Positions 27,038-36,652 of a stretch of 46,764 nt of DNA are shown in pieces. The notes beneath the pieces were generated by a model. That model did no database searches and was not told where the DNA came from. It was given only the letters and a program-made list of their open reading frames with translations. How positions within the stretch are numbered: the stretch's first letter is position 1; each line of letters starts with the position of its first letter. Both the position numbers and the translations under genes were made by a program. The stretch is taken from NCBI RefSeq assembly GCF_008974265.1, contig NZ_BKZW01000007.1:1-46764 (forward strand). Direction: 5' to 3'. This DNA is from Dictyobacter vulcani. GTDB lineage: Bacteria; Chloroflexota; Ktedonobacteria; Ktedonobacterales; Ktedonobacteraceae.

Positions 27038-28848
27038 ATGACGAGAGCAGAACTGCTTGAGGGTGTGCGCAGTTGACGCATAAGGGGCGTATGCAGCGGA
27101 TGGTTGAGGTTGGTCGGTTGGCACGCCATGATCAGGGGGCCAGGGAGATAATCGGGGAGTTGTTGCGGGGCTCGATCTATGAGCGGCTGCTGGGCTTGCA
27201 GGCGTGCTTTGGCAGCGGCGATGCTGATCCGGCGTTGCAGGCACTGAATGATGCTTCGCGCAGTGTACGCGGACTGGCGGGCTTTATCATGGCGCGGCTG
27301 GGCAGCGATGCTCAGGTGCTGGCAGGTCTGGAGACGATGGCGCTGGATGCGAAGGTGGCATTACTACATGATCTGGACCGCCGACACCGACAGGCGGTGA
27401 TGGATGCCTATATCGAGACGCTGATTGCACGCCAGGATCGGCATCTTAAGCGCCTGTTGCCATTGGCTTCCCAGGATCTGGTACGGCGTGCCCTTCCTCC
27501 ATTGATAGACACATTCGATCTTATTGATTGGAAACGGCTGACCCGCCACCATCCTGAAATTGCCCATGCACAAATACGCTCATGGATCCAGACCGCGAAC
27601 AGGATACCACAGGATCAGCGGTTACTGCAGGTCGTGGGTGTAGTGATCCCTGGACTCAGCAAGCTTGCGCCCGATCTGGCTCTGGATCTGGTACACGCGA
27701 TGCATACCCTGGTTCCGCTGGCACGTTTGCCACTGAACACGCTGATTACAAGACGACCGCGAGAGGTTGCAGATCTCGTTCTGGATAGCCATGAGGCTAG
27801 CTCTATTTCCTTTCTGAGGGTAGTCAGACATTTAAGCACAGAGCAGTTGCTTGCCTTATTTGAGCACTATCCAACGCGATCCATCAAAACAGCCTGGGCA
27901 AACTCAAACCGGAGCAACGCGTGGCGATTTATCAGCTCTGTGGGGCTGGCTGGCGCTCTCCGAAGGTATTATAGCCCTGCATATTGTGGTGGTGCTGCCG
28001 ACTGAGCAGAGGGTGGCGGAGGCCCGGCGGCATCTGGAGCTACCGGCGCTGCAGACACGACCCGCCGAGCGCATACCCTATGCGGCATTTTTACCCTGGG
28101 ATGAGGCCGTGGCTCTCCTGGATCGTTCGCTGCGCTCCCCCGATGCTGAGACGCGTGCGCTCACGTTGCGCACATTGATCTCGGCACACGCTACCAGTCC
28201 GATCATCGCAAGGATGTCCTGCGGCTGGTACTCCAACGCCGCTTTGAGCAGGATCCGGTGCGGCTGGCGATGCTGACCGCGCTGGCCGCGCTACCTCCAG
28301 GTCGCTGGCAGGAGCAAGATCTCAGCGACCTGACACGGATTGTCCGCGATGCCCTGGATGCCAGCGATCTCTCGTCCGCCAGTGTCCAGGCGCTCCTCAC
28401 GCTGGTCACGAAGCTCCTCCCATTTTATCCCGCATGGTCGGCCCCCCAGCTGGCCCTGATCTATCGTGAGCGCGAATATATCCGCCTCCCGCAGCTCGGC
28501 CGTCCCCTGACTACAGACGAGACACGCCAGCTCGCGCATGCGCTACTCCCCATGCTCCATGCCTGGCAAGACCGCGAGCATGAAGGCATCCTGGTAGCAC
28601 TATCCTCTCTATTTAAGAAACGCATCCGTGACTTTCCTGAACTCCAGACCATCCTGGAGAAACTCCTGCAGGATACCCGCAACAATTCTACTGTCTGGTC
28701 TATACTCCATTTTTTCTCGTTGCATCTGCCTGAGCGGCTAGATGTGCTGGTGCCACGTCTGCTCGAACTGGACAAAAGCTTTATTACCATCGGGGCTGTC
28801 AGCTCTTATCTGCATCGCCACCGCCAGGATCTGCTGACAAAAGCGTAA
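27038..28848 (+). CDS. HEAT-repeat protein, N-terminal part (several frameshifts)
   Basis: ATG 27038 follows GGAAGG. Pieces in three frames form one long alpha-helical repeat protein: LTHKGRMQRMVEVGRLARHD, DPALQALNDASRSVRGLAGF, ALPPLIDTFDLIDWKRLTRH, then GKLKPEQRVAIYQLCGAGWR, ALHIVVVLPTEQRVAEARRH, and finally ALAALPPGRWQEQDLSDLTR through VLVPRLLELDKSFITIGAVS. Breaks are near 27072 (T run), 27890 (A run), 27965 and 28195. HEAT-like helix pairs act as protein-binding scaffolds; nothing enzymatic is seen. The reading stops at 28848 next to an inserted omegaRNA-like element; the reading resumes on its other side, so this is probably the front two thirds of one gene of 1,000+ residues. Confidence 0.7.
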
Positions 28849-28989
28849 CCCGTCGCAAGCCGCTGTGGTTTAAACCCAGGCGGATAGACGGGTTTCTCCT
28901 GGGCTTTAGCCCTTACTTGTTGCATTTATTGCATTGTTGGATTATACTGGATAGATGCAACGAAGGCACGACAGCACAGGCTGTACGGC
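28849..28989. other. Gap with possible terminator-like hairpin
   Basis: CCCAGG and CCTGGG flank GCGGATAGACGGGTTTCT at 28876-28904. It could be the left part of the inserted element or a terminator of the first HEAT gene. No gene seen. Confidence 0.3.
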
Positions 28990-29309
28990 CTTAGGAAGTG
29001 TTGCCAGGTAAAATTGTTCAAGAAAAGCCTCCCACTGATGCGTGCATCAGTTTTCGAAAGAGAAAGGTGTTCACCCTTTCCAGGTCGCCAAACACCAGAC
29101 GTTGGCTGCACACCCGTCGGGTACGGCATGAAACGGTGAACGGGCATGGCACCGCCCTTTAAGCAAGCAGATGTGTGGATCTGTGCTTGAGCGTATTCCT
29201 CACCCACTACGGTTCTTCAACGAGTTGCCTCAACGAGGCACCGACTCAGAGAGCCGACTACGTAGGAGTGCAAGAAGCCGCCGCCCCTTCAGGGCGTGCG
29301 GAGTGTCAC
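28990..29309 (+). mobile_element. Non-autonomous IS200/IS605-type element with TnpB-like omegaRNA end
   Basis: No transposase or TnpB frame is present. The left part has an 8-bp hairpin ACTGATGC/GCATCAGT at 29034-29051, the kind recognised by Y1 transposases. The right part has TGCCTC-AAC-GAGGCA (29226-29240) and then GAAGCCGCCGCCCC-TTCA-GGGCG ending GAGTGTCAC at 29309, which resembles the conserved 3' end of TnpB guide RNAs at element right ends. Left boundary uncertain. The family assignment rests on pattern memory, not a search. Confidence 0.5.
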
Positions 29310-30690
29310 ACCATTCCTGGGTCAGCACGCCTATGAAGGACGCTTTAGTACCGGCAAGACGCGCATGGTGTTGGGTTTAGTGATGGCTTCCAACGCTGGA
29401 CCCCGCAGCAGCAACAGCTGTTCGCGCAGACACTACTGGAACTGGCCACCAGGAGGATCGTCCCGTCCACGAACTGCTGCATACCTTGCATCAACTGGAA
29501 GCTATGGCCTTTATCGATGCTACGGATATCATTGCCTTTGCCAGCGACCCGCGCCTACCAGTCCGGGATGAGGCACTGCGCGTGCTGAGCCGCCTGGACG
29601 CGGACAGGGTATTCCGACATTATTTGCGGCCCTGGATGATGCGCGGGCCCGCATCGCGATCTATGCCTTACGGCGCATCCTGCTGAGAATGCCTGAGGAC
29701 GAGGCCCTCAAGCTCCTGCAGGACGCTCCGCTGAACAAGATTACAGTGGCCAAAGAGGTGGTGCGCCTGATGGGTGAACTGGGCACCGAGGCCGCCTACC
29801 AGCAACTACAGGCAATGCAACAGCAGGAGCTGCATCGCGATGTACGCATCGCCCTGCTCCGCGCCCTGTGGTCCTATCTAGAGCGTCCAGAAACATGGGA
29901 AAGCTTCAGACGGGCCGCGCAAGATCCGGACCTCTCAATCGCCAATCGTCGGACGCATTCCCGCCGATGGCCTCTCATCCTGGGCCCGACGGCAGCTTCT
30001 GGACCTGCTGGCCCTCCTGCTAACCCATCCAGAACCAGAAGTACGCCTGAGTACCCTGCAGCGCTTTAGCTATTTACCTCTTACCGATGCCGAGCAGATC
30101 CTGGCGCCGCGCCTGCTCCAGTTAATGCAGTCGCCACTACCCGATGAGTCGTCCAGCGCCTCCCGGCCGTCTTTGCCATCTATGCTGAGCAGCAAAGCGC
30201 GCTCATTGGGAGGCTATCCGGGAACTGCTAGAGAAACGCCGAGAATTATCCAGAGCCATCGAAACTTTCATACGGGAAGTCCAGTGGGATCGCCAGCGTC
30301 GACTGCCAACCACCAACATACTCCTGCAGGTGCTTGCAGAAGATCCACTCACGCTCACAATGCGCATCAAACTCACCATTCAGGCGCTACCATGGAACGA
30401 GATTGCCTCAGCACTCGTGGCCCTGGCACCAAAGCTGCATGCGGATGCCTGGTCTGCGCTGAGCGAGAAATTGAGCAGTTGAGCGCGCGACCCGAAGCAA
30501 ACATGGCCGAGCTAGAGCAGAGCCTGCGGGCAGTCCCGACCCACACCTGCGCCGCCTGGCCCTCGCCACGCTCGTAGCCCAGACCCGGCAAGGCAAAGGC
30601 TGGATGAGCAGTTGCGCGCCCGTCTGCACAGCTACCAGCACGATCCGCGCCCCTGGTAGCCGAGGCCGCTCAATACATCTTCCCGTGTAG
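29310..30690 (+). pseudogene. HEAT-repeat protein, C-terminal part (many frameshifts)
   Basis: Fragments in shifting frames continue the HEAT protein: FLGQHAYEGRFSTGKTRMVL, then DGFQRWTPQQQQLFAQTLLE, AFIDATDIIAFASDPRLPVR, DEALRVLSRLDA, EDEALKLLQDAPLNKITVAK, MGELGTEAAYQQLQAMQQQE, LLRALWSYLERPETWESFRR, LLDLLALLLTHPEPEVRLST, and near the end RARLHSYQHDPRP and VAEAAQYIF. No start codon with an RBS introduces it, so it depends on the part at 27038-28848. At least eight single-base breaks occur, denser than elsewhere, so true decay after the insertion is possible. The end runs into the B element at 30687. Confidence 0.6.
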
Positions 30691-30918
30691 GTTCGTGGCT
30701 TGCCCACGATTGGCTTGCCCACGATTGGCTTGCCCACGATTGCCTGGCCCACGATTGCCTGGCCCACGATTGCCTGGCCCACGATTGCCTGGCCCACGAT
30801 TGCCTGGCCCACGACAACGTTCCTGGGGCACGATCTCGTTCCATGGGGGCGAACGTGTATCGTGTTGAGGTGGATGGTATCGTGATGGAACGCAATCGTG
30901 GACAAGCCACGAACCTAC
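30687..30918 (+). repeat. Family B element, copy 2, with amplified arm
   Basis: Ends are GTAGGTTCGTGGCTTGCC and GGACAAGCCACGAACCTAC, each carrying the hairpin TCGTGG..CCACGA then CGATTG. The left hairpin's 3' arm is repeated in tandem. The interior matches copy 3 (31920-32075) closely and in the same direction. Confidence 0.9.
30703..30814. repeat. 15-bp tandem repeat inside B element
   Basis: CCCACGA starts every 15 bases at 30703, 30718, 30733, 30748, 30763, 30778, 30793 and 30808. The unit is CCCACGATTGCCTGG, with GGCTTG in the first two spacers. Confidence 0.95.
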
Positions 30919-31795
30919 GCGACCGTTTCAATTCCTGGCCTCCCGATCCGTGCCTTCCATTTGTTAGTCCAGCGGCGCGCAGGAGTCAGTTCCTGCGGTG
31001 AGTGTTTGTAGCGGTGTGCCAGATCGTGCTGGATAACGGTCCCCGCCCAGACATAGAAGAGTGACATATCTTTCAGGCGTCCTCGCGTGCGTTGATAGCC
31101 GATGCGCCAGGCCTGTTCAAAGATGCGTAAGCCAATCCACTGAAGAAGAGGCTTGCGTGCTAGTGGATCGACGCGCAGGATAGACACAGTGCGTGCGACA
31201 TCGGCCCGTGGTCGCCTGCGTGTGCGTTCGTCCAATCCACAATCCCAGTGATCTGTTTGCCATCAGTTAGGACGTTCTGTAGATGATAGTCCAGATGCAG
31301 CAAAGCCGCCTCGTCGAGCAACAGGTGACGCAAGCGATCTTGCAAAGTCTGCTCCCTTTCGCATTTCCAGGCAATCCACGCATCTGGTTGCTGGCAGAGC
31401 AGGTCGGGGGCGGGCACAGCATGGATCGCAGCCTGCATGCGGCCAAAGGAGATCCCCAGCCGCCACACCTGCCATGGTCGCGCACGTAGCTCGTCGGCCA
31501 CCATGCGCCCAGCCAGCCAGGTGATCAGCAGCACCGGGTGATCCTGCCAGATACCTGCTGCACGCACCTCTGGCACAGGCAGGCCCGCAGCCCGCGCTGC
31601 AACCATCACGACCCGTTCGTGTTCGCACTCCTCATGCTCCCCCGGTCGAAACACGCGCAGAGCATAGGTCTGGTCCTCATACTCCACCTTCCACATGGCC
31701 ATGTCAAACCCACTTTGCACAGGGGTTACCGTGGGCGTCCCATCTATCCCAAGCGAACGGAGAATTTCCAGAGGCGATAAATCAATTTGCGTCAT
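30915..31795 (-). CDS. APH-family phosphotransferase (one frameshift)
   Basis: ATG 31795 follows GAAGGAGCC; an upstream in-frame extension reads element sequence and is rejected. About 290 residues. Visible: the N-lobe Lys region MWKVEYEDQTYALRVFRPG, the catalytic Brenner motif LLHLDYHLQNVL (H-x-D-x4-N), and the metal-binding IVDWTNAHAGD. The family phosphorylates aminoglycosides, macrolides, choline or homoserine; the substrate here is unknown. The frame breaks near 31215 and the tail continues ADVARTVSILRVDPLARKPL to GIETVA. The stop TAG (30915-30917) lies inside the end of the B element. The gene stands between two B copies in the same direction. Confidence 0.83.
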
Positions 31796-31919
31796 GCAAG
31801 GCTCCTTCATGAGAAAAAGATGTAAACATGGATACATAAAAATAACTGTGCGGTTATCTCTGCATCGAAGATAACACCAGGAAGAAGCATTTTCAAGCCC
31901 TATCCTTGCATATGCAGCA

Positions 31920-32075
31920 GTAGGTTCGTGGCTTGTCCACGATTGCCTCGCCCTACGACAACGTTCCACCGGGCACGATCTCTTTGGACGATCTCGTTCC
32001 ATGGGGCGAACGCGTATCGTGTTGAGGTAGATGGCATCGTGATGGAACACAATCGTGGACAAGCCACGAACCTAC
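31920..32075 (+). repeat. Family B element, copy 3
   Basis: 156 bp with ends GTAGGTTCGTGGCTTGTCC and GGACAAGCCACGAACCTAC. Its right half is nearly the same as in copy 2, including GTATCGTGTTGAGGT and the flanking GCGACCG. It lies about 125 bp upstream of the phosphotransferase start. Confidence 0.9.
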
Positions 32076-32194
32076 GCGACCGGTACGCTATTCATCGGTA
32101 TCGACAAAAACATACAAGGTGTCACAAATAATCGGCCTCTTCCGTCTAGTGTGCAACAAATTGGTAAACATATTAAAAGAAAGAGACAAAGATA

Positions 32195-33522
32195 ATGAAA
32201 AATGATGTTGTTACTACAGATGTCGTGATCGTTGGTGGTGGCCTGGCGGGTCTGGCAGCAGCCTGTTATCTGGCGCGCGGCGGGGCCTCGGTACAGCTGT
32301 ATGAGAAGTCGGCACGGCTGGGTGGTCGGCGGAGACCACGTCCTTTGATGGCTATCATTTGAACCTGGGCGCGCACGCCCTGTATGGTGGGGGCGCAGCC
32401 GAGCAGGTGGTATTGCGCGAACTGGGCATCGCTTATAGTGGGCATCGTCCCATGCACCTCTCGGTGCTGCGCGCGGGAAAGTTCTATCAGTATCCAGATA
32501 GTACGTCAGCGCTACTACGCACCCGACTCCTGGATCTACGCGATAAGTTGGAACTGGCCAGTATGTTTAGCAAGTTGCCAGGCTTAAAGCCAGAGACGCT
32601 GGCCCGGGTGAGCGTGGCGGACTGGATTATGACGGTCGCTAAACGCCCACGGGTACTACAATTCCTGCGCATGCTTGCCTGCACGAGTACTTATAGCGCC
32701 GCCCTGGATCAGGTGAGTGCGGAGGTACTGGTACATAATCTCCAACTGATAACAAAGCATCCGCTGCAGTATATCGATGGCGGCTGGCAGACACTGGTGG
32801 ATGGTTTACGCCAGCAGGCCGTACAGGCCGGGGTGCAGATCAATAATGGCCTGCGCGTAGAGGCGGTCGAGCAGCAGGATCGCCAGGTGCGGGGCGTGCG
32901 ACTGGCCAATGGACAGCGCATAGAGGCGCGGGCCGTCATTGTCGCCACCACTCCCCAGGAGGCAGTGAAGTTGCTGGATGAGGAGTCGGCCGCGCCACTC
33001 AAGAGCTATCTGGACAATATGCTGCCCGCCGAGCTCGCCTGTCTGGATGTAGCGCTGCGCAGCCTGCCTGATCCTATGCGACCAATAGTCCAGAACCTGG
33101 AAGGACCGCACTTCCTGACGACGCAGTCCTGCTTTGCGCAGATAGCGCCCGAAGGTGGAGCAATCATCCATACCTTCAAGCAGCTGGATCCACAGCATCC
33201 CAGCGATCCCCACGACGATGAGCGCGAACTGGAGGCATTACTGGACCGAGTGCAGCCAGGCTGGCGTGACTTGCTGGTCAAGCGTGTTTTTCTTCCCCGC
33301 ATCAACGGCGTCAGCATGCTACCAACCACCAGCATCGGCGGCTATGCTGGTAGACCAGGCACCCAGGCCACAAACATTGACCAGCTCTACCTGATCGGTG
33401 ACTGGATCGGCGAGGGATTTCTGGTCAATGCCAGCATGAACAGCGCCCGTCAGGCCGCACGCTTGTTCCTGCAAGATCAAGCATCCAGGCACGTAAGTCG
33501 AGAGGAAGCTGTGCTACAATAG
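32195..33522 (+). CDS. FAD-dependent amine-oxidase/phytoene-desaturase-like oxidoreductase (one frameshift)
   Basis: ATG 32195 follows AAGAGACAAAG. The dinucleotide-binding motif is at residues 9-40: VVIVGGGLAGLAAACYLARG followed by QLYEKSARLGGR. The frame breaks near 32327; one extra G gives GGRAETTSFDGYHLNLGAHA and continues to the stop. The C-terminal FAD-contact region is DQLYLIGDWIGEGFLVNASM. About 442 residues. The family includes phytoene desaturases, protoporphyrinogen oxidases and amine oxidases; no carotenoid or heme genes are near, so the substrate is open. The SigJ-like sigma gene begins 31 bp after the stop and may share the transcript. Confidence 0.85.
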
Positions 33523-33553
33523 CGCGTAGCATTGTTTGAGGAGTACAGGAAAC

Positions 33554-34480
33554 ATGACCATGGGGAATAGTCAAGAAGATGTAACCACAAGCATCTTTAG
33601 CCAGTATAAAACACTGCTCTTTTCAATCGCCTATCGCATGCTCGGGAGTAGTAGCGATGCCGAGGATATGGTACAGGAAGCCTTTGTGCGCTGGCTGCAG
33701 ACCAACCAGGATGAGGTAGCATCGCCAAAGGCCTATCTCTCGACGGTTGTGGTGCGGCTGTGCATCGATCACGCGCGCTCGGCACGGGTACAGCGCGAGG
33801 TCTATACAGGACCATGGCTACCGACCGACGCTATCCCGAACTCTTCGAGAGCGTGGTCCAGGACCGCTCTCCAACGACCGCTATCCCGAACTCTTCGAGA
33901 GCGTGGTCCAGGACGAGTCGCTCTCCTATGCGTTCCTGGTCATGCTGGAGAAACTGGGACCGCTGGAGCGAGCGGTGTTTCTGCTGCGCGATATCTTTGA
34001 CTATGAGTACGCCGAAATCGCGACCATGGTCGAGAAGAGTGAGGTCAACTGTCGCCAGGTGCTGCGCCGTGCCCGCCAGCATCTGGGTCAGCAGCGCCTG
34101 CGCTTCGCGCCATCGCGTGAGCAGCAAGAGCAACTCATACAACAGTTTATGCGCGCCAGCTTCAATGGCGATATGCAAGGACTGCTTAGCCTGCTCACTG
34201 AGGACATCGTCTTCACCGGCGATGGCAACGGCACAGGCCCGATGGCACGCAAACCCGTCAGCGGACGCGACAAGGTCATGCGCGTATGGTCGGAGGTATG
34301 CGCTTCTTCCCAGAGGGTATGCAGGCCAAAATCATCCAGCTCAACGGCCAGCCAGCCATCATCGGCTATACCGAGAAAGGCATCTATGGCGTGATACTAC
34401 TAGAGTTCGTCGGCACCCACATCCGCAACGTCTACAGCATCATCAATCCCGACAAACTCAAACACCTTATACCATCGTAG
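33554..34480 (+). CDS. SigJ-like ECF sigma factor with SnoaL-like tail (frameshifts and internal duplication)
   Basis: ATG 33554. Region 2 is clear: YKTLLFSIAYRMLGSSSDAE and DMVQEAFVRWLQTNQDEVAS. Region 4 reads KLGPLERAVFLLRDIFDYEY followed by AEIATMVEKSEVNCRQVLRR. The tail is SnoaL-like (FMRASFNGDMQGLLSLLTED... and LNGQPAIIGYTEKGIYGVIL) ending RNVYSIINPDKLKHLIPS, as in the ECF41/SigJ group where the tail controls activity in place of an anti-sigma factor. A 51-bp tandem duplication lies in the linker between regions 2 and 4 (about 33829-33930), with frame shifts around it, and another break is near 34283. The stop TAG is the first TAG of the B element at 34477. Confidence 0.83.
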
Positions 34481-34620
34481 CTTCGACCCTCGCGGTCGAT
34501 TGTCCCGGCCCATGATATCCTCGCCTCCACAAGATCATGTGGATCAATACCTATCCAACATGGTTTCCATCGGGTGAGATTAACGGGGGCCGAGGCAATC
34601 GGGGCATGCCCCGAACCTAC
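34477..34620 (+). repeat. Family B element, copy 4, between convergent genes
   Basis: 144 bp. Left end GTAGCTTCGACCCTCGCGG, right end CATGCCCCGAACCTAC. The two end hairpins have different stems (TCGACC..GGTCGA left, TCGGGG..CCCCGA right). Both neighbouring genes use its edge TAG as stop. Confidence 0.88.
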
Positions 34621-35576
34621 GCGGCGTGGGTCGGCACGCGGTCGGATTTGTGTTGCGCTTGCGCAATCATGGTCCAGCCGGTCCGAGCGTTGGGGACCAT
34701 GGGTTTCCAGCTTGTTAGCTCCTGGAAGCGGCGGTTAGAGAGGCGCTGACTGCGATTGATCATATCGGCAGCGGCACCGGTTAACATTTTCATGATGACG
34801 TTGGGGACCCGAAACAGACTGCTGCGGCCTACGCTGTGCGCCAGGGCCGTCATAAAACCGGCACGGGTGAGCGGCTCATCGTCAGCGATATCATAGATAC
34901 CTGCTGGCGGCTCCTCTAGCAGTGCCGTCACGATGGCGCTGGCGGCATCCTCTGTCCAGACATAGGAAAGGTAGGCATCGCTCGGACCCGGCAAGGCGGC
35001 AAAGCCCTTTTGCGCCATCTGGAGCTGTTCCAGCGCGGATGGCGTTTCTGGTCCATAGAGATTAGCCAGCCGCAATACGATCCCACGGCGCCGGGACTGC
35101 GTGAAGCGTGCGACCTCCTTTTCCGCATCGATGGTGGCTTGCTGGATCACATGAGGCTGTATCGGCGTGGAGGACGCGTCGATCCATTGCTCGCCACGGT
35201 CAGGATAGACATAATAGAAGCTCGAGTAGACCAGGGTCTGTACACCTACGGCCAGGGCGGCATCCACCAGAACACGCGTGCCGTCGCGCCGAATATGATC
35301 ATTTTCCTGCCACGAGGCCACTTTTCCCATCCGCGACGTAGCCGGAATCTTCGTGGCCAGATGCGCAATCGCAGTAGCTTGCGTGGCCGCCAGAGCCTTG
35401 ACCAGCTCATCCTGATCAAAGAGATCAACCGTTAGCGGTTCCGCGCCCATCTGGCGAATCAGCTCTGCATTGCTTGCCGAACGGCTCAAGGCATAGACCC
35501 GATGGCCGGCTTTCACAAGGGAACTTACCACTGGTTTGCCCAGGACGCCGGTGGCGCCAGTCACAAAAATGTTCAT
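34617..35576 (-). CDS. NAD(P)-dependent epimerase/dehydratase-like SDR
   Basis: 319 residues, intact; ATG 35576 follows AAGGAGAT. The Rossmann start MNIFVTGATGVLGKPVVSSL carries the GxxGxxG cofactor motif of extended SDRs. The active site shows YSSFYYVYPD, a variant of the YxxxK region without the Lys in the usual spot, followed by EKEVARFTQSRRRGIVLRLA. LYGPETPSALEQL and ADDEPLTRAGFMTAL are typical of atypical/extended SDRs acting on nucleotide sugars or as NmrA-like redox sensors. Its stop TAG (34617-34619) is in the B element's right end. It diverges from the sigma factor gene at 35771, a common arrangement where the sigma controls the enzyme. Confidence 0.85.
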   Translation of the reverse strand: MNIFVTGATGVLGKPVVSSLVKAGHRVYALSRSASNAELIRQMGAEPLTVDLFDQDELVKALAATQATAIAHLATKIPATSRMGKVASWQENDHIRRDGTRVLVDAALAVGVQTLVYSSFYYVYPDRGEQWIDASSTPIQPHVIQQATIDAEKEVARFTQSRRRGIVLRLANLYGPETPSALEQLQMAQKGFAALPGPSDAYLSYVWTEDAASAIVTALLEEPPAGIYDIADDEPLTRAGFMTALAHSVGRSSLFRVPNVIMKMLTGAAADMINRSQRLSNRRFQELTSWKPMVPNARTGWTMIAQAQHKSDRVPTHAA

Positions 35577-35770
35577 TTATCTTTATCTCCTTTTTCATAT
35601 GTGCTTATGTTGCTTTATTGAGATCTCATGAAGCGCTTCTGGAAAGGAGACAACTGAGCCCACGCAAACGTGACAGGTATCCAGTGAATATTTTTTGCTG
35701 AAGTCAACATGTAATGTATGCTATATTCAAAACAATAATTATTGTAAGGAGGCACTGAAGCAACTGCCCT

Positions 35771-36652
35771 ATGGACCAATTTCAAAGCTATCGCCCCTTG
35801 CTTTTCTCGATCGCCTACCGAATGACTGGAAGCACGAGTCAGGCTGAAGATATTGTTCAGGATGCGTATCTACGCTATCAACAGACAGATCCTGCGACTA
35901 TTCATACACCCAAAACCTATCTCACCACCATAGTCACCAATCTCAGCCTTAACTATCTGAAGTCCGCCTATGTCCAGCGGGAAGAATATGTCGGGATCTG
36001 GCTTCCAGAGCCAGTTCTCACCACACTAGCTGATGAGTCATCGCCAGAAGCGCTGCTCGAGCGGCAAGAATCCATTTCCATGGCTTTTCTGGTGTTACTG
36101 GAAACGTTAACGCCGCCGGAGCGCGCGGTGTTTCTCCTGCACAAAGTGTTTGACTATCCCTTTACCGAGATCGCCGAAATACTCGACAAGAGTCCGGAAA
36201 ATTGCCGGCAACTCTTCCATCGCGCAAAAAAACATGTGGAGCGGAAACATCATCGTGTGAATGTTGAGCCAGAGAATCAGCGTCAGCTCATGCGCTCGTT
36301 TGTCGCGGCCTGCCAATCAGGCAATCTCACCACCCTGACGCAACTACTGGCCAGCGACGTAACCGCCTGGGCAGATGGCGGCGGCAAAGTCAGTGCAGGA
36401 CTATATCCAGTCTATGGGCAGGACAACATCGCCAGACTGTTTATCGCACTCATGCACAAAGTGCCAGCGAACCACACACTCTCCATCGAAGAGATCAATG
36501 GTGCGCCAGCACTTCTATGCCACATCGATGCACAACTCAACTGGATCTTAGCCCTTGAGCTACGCGGCAATAGCATCGTAGGACTACGCAGCATCCTCAA
36601 TCCCGACAAGCTAGCATTCCTACAACACCAACTGGAAACGTATTGGCCGTAG
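35771..36652 (+). CDS. SigJ-like ECF sigma factor with SnoaL-like tail
   Basis: 293 residues, intact. Region 2: QSYRPLLFSIAYRMTGSTSQ, AEDIVQDAYLRYQQTDPATI, and KTYLTTIVTNLSLNYLKSA. The linker YVQREEYVGIWLPEPVLT is the hallmark WLPEP of SigJ/ECF41 sigmas. Region 4: LTPPERAVFLLHKVFDYPFT followed by EIAEILDKSPENCRQLFHRA. The tail from about residue 175 is SnoaL-like: LMRSFVAACQSGNLTTLTQL... DGGGKVSAGLYPVYGQDNIA and ends LRSILNPDKLAFLQHQLE. The last residues ETYWP and the TAG stop come from the inverted end of the A element. An in-frame stop lies just before ATG 35771; AAGGAGG is 17 bases upstream, a long spacing. No anti-sigma gene is adjacent, as expected for this group. Confidence 0.9.
   Translation: MDQFQSYRPLLFSIAYRMTGSTSQAEDIVQDAYLRYQQTDPATIHTPKTYLTTIVTNLSLNYLKSAYVQREEYVGIWLPEPVLTTLADESSPEALLERQESISMAFLVLLETLTPPERAVFLLHKVFDYPFTEIAEILDKSPENCRQLFHRAKKHVERKHHRVNVEPENQRQLMRSFVAACQSGNLTTLTQLLASDVTAWADGGGKVSAGLYPVYGQDNIARLFIALMHKVPANHTLSIEEINGAPALLCHIDAQLNWILALELRGNSIVGLRSILNPDKLAFLQHQLETYWP

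Noticed and set aside
30703..30814. CRISPR-like array
   Set aside because: Unit is 15 bp with no unique spacers; it is a minisatellite. No cas genes nearby.
30632..30931. Frames with repeated QSWAR units
   Set aside because: They are translation of the 15-bp tandem repeat inside a B element.
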